Part shown: piece after piece, positions 24,829 through 31,792 of the stretch
How the letters are laid out: each line of letters starts with the position of its first letter
Numbering within the stretch: the first letter of the stretch is position 1
Assembly: GCF_035975855.1 (NCBI RefSeq)
Contig: NZ_CP109055.1
Location: forward strand, 3,162,001-3,226,000
From: Streptomyces sp. NBC_01304
GTDB taxonomy: Bacteria > Actinomycetota > Actinomycetes > Streptomycetales > Streptomycetaceae
DNA length: 64,000 bases
Reading direction: 5' to 3'
The notes under the pieces: model-generated
What the model was told of the DNA's origin: nothing
Database searches by the model: none
Seen by the model: only the letters and a program-made list of their open reading frames with translations
Program-made: the position numbers and the translations under genes

Positions 24829-26211
24829 ATGTTCGCCACGCAAGACGACTGGGACCGCGGCTATGCCGACGGCTACCGCTATCGCCAGCTCCGTGACAGC
24901 GAACGATCGCTGCTGGCCGCGCATGCCCCGGCGCCGGCCGGAGGGAGGGCTCTCGATGTCGGCTGCGGCCTCGGTGAACTCGCAGCCCACCTGTCCACGG
25001 CCGGGTACGCCGTGGATGCGGTCGACTGGTCCGAGACGGCCCTTGCCGAGGCCGCCGTCCAACACGGAACGGCCGTCCGGTGGGTACGCCTCGACATCGA
25101 GAGCGACGACTGGGCGCAACTCCACGCCGACGGATATGACTTGATCACTCTCCGGTTCGTGGCCCCCTTCCTCGCGGACCGGGAGCAAACCCTGCACTCC
25201 CTCGGGAAACGCCTTCGGCCCGGCGGCGCCATCGTGGTCATCACCCCGCTCGCCGCCGACACTCCGGCCGAGCGGCGCGGCATCGCCTTCGACGAAGACG
25301 AACTCGCTCAGCTGCAGACCGGCTGGTCGCTCGCGGTACGCCACGACGCCGAGGACCTGGCCTTCGTGGTCCTGCAGCCCGCATGGGCCGGCAGCCGTCG
25401 CCCTTGGCCTTCTGCAGCACAGCAGCACGATTTCCACCTGCAGGATCGCTACTACGCCCAGGTGGAGTCGGGACGCAAGACGATCGAGGTTCGCGTCGCC
25501 ACCCCTGAGAAGGCGGCCGTCGAAGTCGGGGACACCATCGTCTTCCACGATCAGGACGACGGCCGGGAACTCGACATCGTCATCCAACGGGCCACCCGCT
25601 ACACCTCGTTCGAGGAACTCCTGGCCGCAGAGGACCCGGCGCACATCGATCCGGACGCCTCCCGCGCCGAGCAGCTCGTCAATCTCCGCCGCATCTATCC
25701 GCCGGCCAAGGAAGCGCTCGGCGTGCTGGCGTTTGAATTCGACCACCGTGCCGGCCGGGGTGGCTTCCCTATGCCGATGGCGCCCGCGGAGTATGTACAG
25801 ACCGTTCCCCATCACACGGTGTACGGCTGCCTCTACATCCGCGACGAGCACGACCGGCCCGTGCAACTGCGGTCGGTGTACGGCAATCGGCTGTGGCAGT
25901 TCCCCGGAGGCAACAACGACAACATCGCAGAAGGCCCCCTGCAGACCGCTCAGCGCGAAACGACCGAGGAGATCGGCCTCGAACTCGGGCAGGGCACGCC
26001 TCGCCTTCTGCTGACGCACTACCTCCACCCTGGGCCCCGTCTGGCACTGGGCAAGATCGGGTTCATCTTCGACGGCGGCCAACTCAGCAGTGAGCAGCTT
26101 CGGCAGATCCGTCTCGACCCGGCCGAGCACGACATGTGGGCCGTCCACGACCTCGACCACTGGCGGCAGCTGATGGGTGAAGTGCCCTTTCGGCGCCCTG
26201 GATGCCGTTGA
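24829..26211 (+). CDS. Three-domain fusion: class I methyltransferase, ASCH domain, NUDIX
   Basis: A 460-residue fusion. Residues 35-180 form a SAM methyltransferase (ALDVGCGLGELAAHLSTAGY, VDAVDWSETALAEAA, LRPGGAIVVITPL). Residues about 200-310 are an ASCH domain (DRYYAQVESGRKTIEVRVAT, then VEVGDTIVFHDQDDGRELDI), a PUA-like RNA/nucleotide-binding fold. Residues about 320-455 are a NUDIX domain (LWQFPGGNNDNIAEGPLQTA, then QRETTEEIGLEL); the first Gly of the NUDIX box is displaced by one residue. RBS GGAAGG lies before the ATG. ASCH proteins bind or hydrolyse modified nucleosides (for example N4-acetylcytidine), so this supports a nucleotide-linked substrate. It is separated by 114 bases from the previous gene. 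Confidence 0.83.
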   Translation: MFATQDDWDRGYADGYRYRQLRDSERSLLAAHAPAPAGGRALDVGCGLGELAAHLSTAGYAVDAVDWSETALAEAAVQHGTAVRWVRLDIESDDWAQLHADGYDLITLRFVAPFLADREQTLHSLGKRLRPGGAIVVITPLAADTPAERRGIAFDEDELAQLQTGWSLAVRHDAEDLAFVVLQPAWAGSRRPWPSAAQQHDFHLQDRYYAQVESGRKTIEVRVATPEKAAVEVGDTIVFHDQDDGRELDIVIQRATRYTSFEELLAAEDPAHIDPDASRAEQLVNLRRIYPPAKEALGVLAFEFDHRAGRGGFPMPMAPAEYVQTVPHHTVYGCLYIRDEHDRPVQLRSVYGNRLWQFPGGNNDNIAEGPLQTAQRETTEEIGLELGQGTPRLLLTHYLHPGPRLALGKIGFIFDGGQLSSEQLRQIRLDPAEHDMWAVHDLDHWRQLMGEVPFRRPGCR

Positions 26212-26306
26212 GCGTGCACGACGGGGCCAAGGCCCGAACTATTTGGTGACCGGCGCGTCACTACCGAAGGCATCGGTTACCTCGCCTGCCAGTAAGGGGA
26301 GTTTGC

Positions 26307-27515
26307 ATGTCGGTTGAGAACCCCAACTCGGATACGTGGACCGCCTACGGCCAGTTTCAGCTCGACCGGTCCTACATGCCTCCCGAACCCGCGCAGTTGC
26401 GATGGGGCTTCTGGGACGGCGTCGGACCCGGTGACGACGTCCTCGGCCCATTGGCCGGAAAGCGAGTTCTGGACATCGGCTCCGGAGCCGGCCACTACGC
26501 CGTCCATCTCGCCCGCACCCACGACGCACGCGTCGATGCAGTCGAACTCTCCGCCACCCAACATCGCCGTGCCACCGGCCACTTCGGCGACGTGCCCGGA
26601 GTCCAATTCGTGCACGCGGACGTGATCGAGCACCTTCAGCAGACTCAGCCGTACGACGCGGCGTACGGCATCTGCACCCTCGCCGGAATCGACCCGCACA
26701 TCGCACTGCCCGCGTTGCGCGACGGGCTGCTCCCAGGCGCCCCCCTCGTCTTCTCCGTGCTGCATACCAACTGGCATGGCCACGGCCCCTCCGACACCGT
26801 GGCCCCGCGTCCGGAGACGGTCGGTCTCAAGGGCTTAGATCCGCTGCCGCTGCAGACCTGGGTGCTGACCACGCAGGTGTGGGAAGACCTCCTGACGGAC
26901 TACGGATTCACGGTGGAGGCCGTCACCCAGCTCCGTGCGCCTGAGCCGGACAACCCCGTCATCTGCCAGCTCATCCAGGCGCGGCGCAGGCCCATCGCAA
27001 CTACGCGGATTACCAGCCGGCCCCGCAGTCGACGCCCGCCCGTCCCGCATGCGGCGGTCGGTGTGGGCGCCATCGTCCTCGGCGAGCGCGGTCTGCTCCT
27101 GGGCCGTCACCGTCGCGGCACTCTCGAGCTGCCCGGCGGGAGCGTGGAGCCGTACGACGCGACCTTCGAAGCGGCCGTCGTACGTGAACTCACCGAGGAG
27201 ACCGGCCTCGTGGCCCATCCCAAGGACGTCACACTCCTAGGGACGCTCGTCGACCACGTCGGTGACGTCGTGCGAGTCACCGTCGGCGCCGTCGTCAACG
27301 TCTGGCAAGGCCGCCCGGCCACGCAGCCTGACGAGAGCCTCGGCGACTGGGCCTGGTATCCCCTCGACCAACTACCCAACGACCTGTTCGTCTGCAGCGC
27401 CCAGATTCTCACCGCGTGGCGCCCCGATCTGCTCATCGGCCACACCCCTGCGCACTTCACACCCTTCGCGTACGGCGCAGCGCACTCCTCGCCCCCATCC
27501 GGCGGCGACACATGA
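26307..27515 (+). CDS. Bifunctional class I methyltransferase / NUDIX hydrolase
   Basis: A 402-residue fusion. Residues 20-230 form a SAM methyltransferase (VLDIGSGAGHYAVHLARTHD, then VDAVELSATQHRRATGHFGD; FSVLHTNWHGHGPSD). Residues about 255-390 are a NUDIX domain (GLLLGRHRRGTLELPGGSVE, with the box continuing to VVRELTEETGLVA). A TTA codon at 26835-26837 makes translation potentially bldA-dependent. RBS GGGGAG precedes ATG 26307. The next gene overlaps by four bases but is truncated. Same domain combination as the two upstream fusions but a distinct methyltransferase subfamily, so the pairing arose more than once. Confidence 0.85.
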   Translation: MSVENPNSDTWTAYGQFQLDRSYMPPEPAQLRWGFWDGVGPGDDVLGPLAGKRVLDIGSGAGHYAVHLARTHDARVDAVELSATQHRRATGHFGDVPGVQFVHADVIEHLQQTQPYDAAYGICTLAGIDPHIALPALRDGLLPGAPLVFSVLHTNWHGHGPSDTVAPRPETVGLKGLDPLPLQTWVLTTQVWEDLLTDYGFTVEAVTQLRAPEPDNPVICQLIQARRRPIATTRITSRPRSRRPPVPHAAVGVGAIVLGERGLLLGRHRRGTLELPGGSVEPYDATFEAAVVRELTEETGLVAHPKDVTLLGTLVDHVGDVVRVTVGAVVNVWQGRPATQPDESLGDWAWYPLDQLPNDLFVCSAQILTAWRPDLLIGHTPAHFTPFAYGAAHSSPPSGGDT

Positions 27516-27727
27516 CGTCGACCGTGGACTCGAGCCTCTGGCGGCACCGCGACTTCCGCATTTACTGGACGGGCCAGGCCAGTGACGTCCTCGGCTCCTC
27601 GCTGAGCTCAGTGGCCATCCCGCTGGTCGCGGTCATCACCCTGCACGCCACGACCTGGCAGGCCGCCATCCTCGCGGCCGTGCAGAAGACGCCGCCCCTG
27701 CTGTTCTCGCTGCCCGCCGGCGCATGG
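27512..27727 (+). pseudogene. Truncated MFS transporter, N-terminus only
   Basis: The frame begins at ATG 27512, overlapping the previous stop. It reads SSLWRHRDFRIYWTGQASDV, then LGSSLSSVAIPLVAVITLHA and PLLFSLPAGA, which is the first two helices of an MFS efflux protein (the family normally continues L-P-A-G-A-x-x-D-R-x-R-R). After codon about 72 homology ends abruptly and the frame continues into unrelated sequence. The remaining ten helices are missing, so export in this operon must rest on the ABC transporter. Confidence 0.8.
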
Positions 27728-27854
27728 TGTTCTCTGAACTACGAGGTGTGTTCACTCAGTTGTGCGATGGCACCGGCTCATACGCAGTGGGATGATCCTT
27801 GGGCCACGCGTACGGAGGGGGCTGCGCGGGCGCCGTCGCAGAGGTGTGGCCACG

Positions 27855-28256
27855 ATGCGCATCAGCATGCGCAAGGAAAGGGACCCCGAGCCGAAGTTGA
27901 AGGTCCGGTCAACGTCCGCCAAGCCGGGCCTTTACATCACCTTTGCCCTCTCGGGCGAGTTGGACTCCGGGAGCGTTTCCGTGCTTTGCAACGAGACGAG
28001 CACGGCGATGGCTGCGGGCAGTCGGCACGTCATGTTGGACCTGTCCCGTGTGACTCGGTGCGACAACGCAAGCCTCTACACAATCCTCGGCATCCGGCAC
28101 GCCCTGCAGCATGCCGGGGGAAGTCTGACCCTCACAGCCCCCACGGTGGTAGTGCGGGACGCGGTGGAGGGCAGTGGCCTGGGTGTTCTCCTGACCTTCA
28201 CCGATCAGCTCGAAGAACTCTCGCCTCTTCTGGAAGCCCTGGAGCAGCTCGACTGA
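27855..28256 (+). CDS. STAS-domain anti-sigma-factor antagonist
   Basis: A 133-residue STAS protein: LYITFALSGELDSGSVSVLC, then RHVMLDLSRVTRCDNASLYT. The usual phospho-acceptor context (D-S-S/T-G) is replaced by DNASLYT, with the Ser one position on, so phosphoregulation may be altered. LTAPTVVVRDAVEGSGLGVL is the last strand-helix. ATG 27855 is chosen because charged residues lead into the fold; GTG 27846 or ATG 27867 are possible. Partners are normally HATPase anti-sigma kinases such as the 6271 protein type. It follows the MFS truncation point, so it may be a passenger of the rearrangement. Confidence 0.78.
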   Translation: MRISMRKERDPEPKLKVRSTSAKPGLYITFALSGELDSGSVSVLCNETSTAMAAGSRHVMLDLSRVTRCDNASLYTILGIRHALQHAGGSLTLTAPTVVVRDAVEGSGLGVLLTFTDQLEELSPLLEALEQLD

Positions 28257-28717
28257 GGTGCGGCTTCATCGGTTTTCAGGATGGCCGCTCTGTGGCCTGT
28301 TGCAATGCGGCTCTGGGGTTCTACGCTCCAAGCAGCGGACAGGAAGCCCGCGTTCTGATCATGGTCAGCGGCTCATCGCCGCATCTGCCTCAACTCGTGT
28401 ATCCCGAGTCCGAGGCGCTACTCACTTTCGCCGGCCGACTGCAGCCGCGTTCCAACAAGGCAGGCACTGCGGCTGCGGTCGGCGTCCTCCAGGCAGTGTG
28501 CGTTTCGGGACGGTCTCCAGCGTGTCCTGGCGGCCGAGGAGGACAGTTCGCGTGGACGGGCGGTGGGGAGAGGCAGGTCCGCGCGCAGGCGACCGCCGCC
28601 GGTCATTGCCCATGCCCCGGCGGCGGTCGCCATTGCTCAGACTGGCGGGGTCGGGGCCAAGTCGCTTCTTCGCGGGACGACTACCCACCGCGGGCACGTG
28701 TATGCCCCTCACGTGCG
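28257..28717. other. Non-coding relic region
   Basis: About 460 bases with no frame that looks like a gene on either strand. The only structure is a strong hairpin at 28588-28631. Sequence character suggests decayed accessory DNA between a truncated transporter and an integrase remnant. Confidence 0.4.
28588..28631 (-). terminator. Strong hairpin after the integrase remnant
   Basis: Perfect 15-bp stem: left arm GGCGACCGCCGCCGG (28588-28602), right arm 28617-28631, 14-base loop. It lies about 90 bases beyond the stop of the leftward integrase fragment and is probably its former terminator. Confidence 0.6.
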
Positions 28718-29020
28718 TCAGGCAGTCGGGCACGGACCGGTGGTCTCGCTGGTGCGAACGGTGAGCTGGCGGAGGGTGGGCATGCCCAAGTCAACGACGC
28801 TCTTGGACCTTTGATCCTCGGCGTCGAGCTGGGCGACCTTCTCCCTGGCGCCGGCAAGGCTGACCTGGAGTCCTTCGACTTCGCCGAGCCATCCTTCTCG
28901 CTCTGCCTCGGCGATGCGGGCCATGAGGTTGTCGCGGAGCTCGACGAGGCGTCAGTAGTGGGCGAGGTCTGCCGAAGACTTCGAGCGCGAGTGCGCCGTA
29001 CGGATCGTGTGGCTGACTGT
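28718..29020 (-). pseudogene. C-terminal remnant of a site-specific integrase-like gene
   Basis: The leftward frame reads SRSKSSADLAHY, an in-frame TGA (28952-28954), then RLVELRDNLMARIAEAEREG, WLGEVEGLQVSLAGAREKVA and DLGMPTLRQL before a stop at 28718. The charged helical tail is the kind found at the C-terminus of Streptomyces integrase/recombinase proteins (recognition from memory, not by search). No catalytic core is present upstream and the frame is broken, so this is a decayed end. It marks an old integration or excision event beside the truncated MFS gene. Confidence 0.45.
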
Positions 29021-29076
29021 CCCCCTTCTAACCCTCGTGTCTGCCGACAGCCGCACAGGGGTAAGGCAAAGCGCTG

Positions 29077-29120
29077 CGGAGCCTGCTCTCCCCCGGTTCG
29101 CTCGGGGAAAGCAGGCTCCG
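29077..29120 (-). terminator. Terminator hairpin downstream of the P450-methyltransferase operon
   Basis: Arms CGGAGCCTGCT (29077-29087) and AGCAGGCTCCG (29110-29120) pair perfectly over 11 bp, with a further CCCC/GGGG pairing inside. It lies about 110 bases past the stop of the leftward methyltransferase gene, as expected for an actinobacterial terminator without a T-run. Confidence 0.6.
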
Positions 29121-29230
29121 TGTTCATACTTCGCGCTGATCAGCTGCAGGCGATCATCCGGGGGCATCGAGAACGGAGCTCACGTCTTGTCCCAGGACGC
29201 CTCTCGGCGTGGATTGCTGCCCCCGCCTAG

Positions 29231-29863
29231 CTAGTGAGGCCGGGTGGCGGTGCCGAGGATGTGGAAGGAGAGTGGCGTCCGGGCCTCGGGGAACAGGAAG
29301 GGGTCAAGCCGGTCGATGGTGAACCCCGCCTGCGTGATGGTGGTCGCGGTGTCGCGGCCGGTGTGGCATCCGCCCATAAGGCGGGGCCAGAGAGTGACGT
29401 CCAGGAGACGTTGGGCTCGCGTGAGCCCAGGGGTGTCGGCGCGTACGTGTTCGAGGAAGCGCAGTTGTCCACCGGGGCGCATGACGCGGAGGGCTTCGGC
29501 GAGTGCGGCTTCGGGGCTGGGGATGGTGCACAGGACCATGGAAAACACGGCTGCGTCCAGACTCTGCTCGGCGACGGGCAGGTGTTCGGCGGTGGCGTCC
29601 ACTACCTCGACCGGCGCGGGGGCCTCCAGTGCGGCGGCCTGCGCGAGTGCGCGCAGGCGGGGTTCGGGTTCCACGGCGAGGACGCGGGTGACCGTGGGCG
29701 GGTAGTAGGTGAAGTTCGCTCCGTCGCCCGCGCCGATCTCGATGACATGGCCGGTGAGGCCGGCGAGCAGCGCTTGGCGGCGTTCACCCATACCTCCTCG
29801 CTCCATGGCCTTGTTCATATGCGGATAGAGCCGGGCGAAGACGGGTCGGGACATGACGGTCAC
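29231..29863 (-). CDS. Class I SAM-dependent methyltransferase (UbiE/COQ5-like)
   Basis: A 210-residue methyltransferase. Motif I is GHVIEIGAGDGANFTYYPP, acidic loop VLAVEPEPRLRALA, motif II DAAVFSMVLCTIPSPEAAL, motif III RVMRPGGQLRFLEHVRA. The opening VFARLYPHMNKAMERGGMGE is like phosphatidylethanolamine or small-molecule methyltransferases. GTG 29863 overlaps the P450 stop by four bases (GTGA), so the two are translationally coupled and probably act on the same molecule. Substrate unknown. Confidence 0.85.
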   Translation of the reverse strand: MTVMSRPVFARLYPHMNKAMERGGMGERRQALLAGLTGHVIEIGAGDGANFTYYPPTVTRVLAVEPEPRLRALAQAAALEAPAPVEVVDATAEHLPVAEQSLDAAVFSMVLCTIPSPEAALAEALRVMRPGGQLRFLEHVRADTPGLTRAQRLLDVTLWPRLMGGCHTGRDTATTITQAGFTIDRLDPFLFPEARTPLSFHILGTATRPH

Positions 29864-31029
29864 CACCTCACCGGGAGTTCGGCCAGACCGCCGGTCAACA
29901 CGTCACCACGGATGCGGAGTTCTTCGATGGGGACGGCCAGCCGCATGGCGGGGAAGCGTGCGATGAGTTGGGCGAGGGCGACCTGGAGTTCCATGCGGGC
30001 CAGGGGTGCGCCGATGCAGTAGCGGGCGCCCTGGCCGAAGGTGAGGTGCCCGGCCGCGTGCCTGGTGATGTCGAAGCTGTCGGGGTCGGGGAAGGCGGTT
30101 GCGTCGTGGTTGGCTGCGCCGTTGTCGAGCATGACGAGGTCGCCGGTTTTGATGGTGACGCCGTCGATGTCGATGTTGGTATGGGCGTAGCGGGGGATGC
30201 CTCCGCCGCCCTTGCCGGGTGCGCGCAGGATCTCCTCGACTGCGCCGGGTATCAGGTCGGGATCGTCGCGCAGAGCCTGCCACTGGTCAGGGTGGGTGAG
30301 CAGAAGTAGGGCGCCCAGGCCGAGTTGAACGACAGTGGTTTCGTGGCCGGCGAAGAGCAGGGCCATGGACAGCATGGCAATCTCGTCGTCGTCGACGCCA
30401 TCGGTCGCGCAGAGCCGTGAGATGACGTCGTCGCCGGGTGCACGCCGTTTGCGGGCCACCAACTCCTGACCGTAGATGAATAGTTCGCCGAGGCCCTGCT
30501 CGGATCGGGCTCGGTCGTGGATGTCGGCGGCGGCCTGGGTCCAGGTACGGAACCGGGCGCGGTCCTCGTACGGCACACCGAGCAGCTCGCAGATGACCAG
30601 GATCGGCAGCGGCAGGGCGAGGGCGGTGTGCAGGTCGGCGGGCTGCGCCTGCTTGGCCAGGTTGTCGAGAAGTTCACCGGTCAGCGTCTCGACGCGGTGG
30701 CGGAAGGTGCGCATGCGACCGGGTGTGAAGTGCGGCTGGAGCAGGGCGCGCATCCGAGCGTGGTCGGCCTTCTCTGTCTCGTAGTTGCCCAGTGGGCCGC
30801 CGAATAGGGCGGATTCTCCGGAGCGCGCGGCGGTCTCCGGATCGGGGTGGGAGCGGCCGAGCCGGTGGTCGTCGAGGAGCCTGCGGACCTCGTCGTAGCC
30901 GGTGACGAGCCAGGCGTCGTCGCCGACCTGGGTGCAGATCCTGTGAACGGTGCCCTGCGCCTGAAGTGCTCTCAGGAGGGGCGGGACCTGCAGGGGGAGG
31001 GGCTGCGGGAAGGGCAGTTGAGTGGTCAC
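29860..31029 (-). CDS. Cytochrome P450 monooxygenase
   Basis: A 389-residue bacterial class I P450. The I helix is LLFAGHETTVVQLGLGAL (A-G-x-E-T-T), K-helix E-x-x-R is VEEILR, and the heme loop is FGQGARYCIGAPLAR with the Cys ligand. It begins MTTQLPFPQPLPLQVPPLLR, typical of soluble Streptomyces CYP105/107-like enzymes. It needs ferredoxin/reductase partners encoded elsewhere. It sits divergent from the TetR regulator across a 125-base promoter region with a palindrome, and is coupled to a methyltransferase, suggesting hydroxylation followed by methylation or a regulated detoxification pair. Confidence 0.92.
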   Translation of the reverse strand: MTTQLPFPQPLPLQVPPLLRALQAQGTVHRICTQVGDDAWLVTGYDEVRRLLDDHRLGRSHPDPETAARSGESALFGGPLGNYETEKADHARMRALLQPHFTPGRMRTFRHRVETLTGELLDNLAKQAQPADLHTALALPLPILVICELLGVPYEDRARFRTWTQAAADIHDRARSEQGLGELFIYGQELVARKRRAPGDDVISRLCATDGVDDDEIAMLSMALLFAGHETTVVQLGLGALLLLTHPDQWQALRDDPDLIPGAVEEILRAPGKGGGGIPRYAHTNIDIDGVTIKTGDLVMLDNGAANHDATAFPDPDSFDITRHAAGHLTFGQGARYCIGAPLARMELQVALAQLIARFPAMRLAVPIEELRIRGDVLTGGLAELPVRW

Positions 31030-31054
31030 AGCGACTCCTTGTTGACTCCAAGGT

Positions 31055-31072
31055 GTTTACTCTTGCTTAAAC
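31055..31072. promoter_or_regulatory. Probable TetR operator in the P450/tetR divergent promoter
   Basis: GTTTACTCTTGCTTAAAC is an 18-bp imperfect dyad (GTTTA-N8-TAAAC), 26 bases from the P450 start and about 80 from the tetR ATG. The region is unusually AT-rich; TATACT at 31084-31089 is a possible -10 for tetR. Position between divergent regulator and target fits autorepression. Confidence 0.55.
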
Positions 31073-31154
31073 AAAACCACTTGTATACTTCTGCGTCAAC
31101 CGAGGAATTCCGGCAACGTGTCTGGTAGCGGTGACGAAGGAGGGCAAGCAGCCC

Positions 31155-31763
31155 ATGGCAGGACAGCGAGCCCCTTCCGGCGGCGGCCCGGAGCCGGTCA
31201 CGCGGATGCGGCGGGCCGAACGGCGCGAACAGATTCTCGGCGCCGCATCACGGGCCTTCGCGCGCACCGGATACACCGCCACCGGCCTCGACGAGGTCGC
31301 CGCGGAAGCGGGCATCACCAAGGTGCTGCTCTACCGTCACTTCGAGTCGAAGGCCGACCTGTACCGGGCGGCCCTTGACCGCGCCTGCGGCCACCTGGCC
31401 GAGAGCGTGGGCAGCGACAACTTCGACGACAACTCGATCCCCGCCCTGATCCGCGCTGCCTCAGCCGACCCCGACGGGTTCCGGCTCCTGTTCCACCATG
31501 CGGCCAGGGAGCCGGAGTTCCGCGATCTCGTCGATACGCTCAGTGCCGCGTCGTCCGAGGTCGCCCAACGCAACCTCGCGCAGCTCATCCCCGTCGGCCC
31601 ATGGCTGGACTGGGCGGCACGCGTCATCCCCGCCTTCACGACCGAGGCCGTCATCGCCTGGCTGGATGCCGGACAGCCCGACCCCGAGCAGGCCGCCGCG
31701 CGCATCAGCCAGGCCGTCCATGGGGTCATCCAGGCCGCTGTGCCCGCCACTGATCAACGCTGA
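31155..31763 (+). CDS. TetR-family transcriptional regulator
   Basis: A 202-residue regulator. The N-terminal helix-turn-helix reads AERREQILGAASRAFARTGY, then TATGLDEVAAEAGITKVLLY and RHFESKADLYRAAL, a standard TetR DNA-binding domain. The C-terminal ligand domain is helical (GFRLLFHHAAREPEFRDLVD, which resembles members sensing hydrophobic ligands). ATG 31155 follows AAGGAGGG with a good spacer; GTG 31131 is an alternative. It is divergent from the P450-methyltransferase pair and probably represses it. Confidence 0.87.
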   Translation: MAGQRAPSGGGPEPVTRMRRAERREQILGAASRAFARTGYTATGLDEVAAEAGITKVLLYRHFESKADLYRAALDRACGHLAESVGSDNFDDNSIPALIRAASADPDGFRLLFHHAAREPEFRDLVDTLSAASSEVAQRNLAQLIPVGPWLDWAARVIPAFTTEAVIAWLDAGQPDPEQAAARISQAVHGVIQAAVPATDQR

Positions 31764-31792
31764 GGCGGTACAGGCGGGTTCGGGCGGTGCTG

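Noticed and set aside
27416..29230. 604-codon + strand frame spanning the MFS fragment to 29230
   Set aside because: Only its codons 33-105 resemble an MFS protein; the rest is unrelated, overlaps the STAS gene in another frame and shows no domain.
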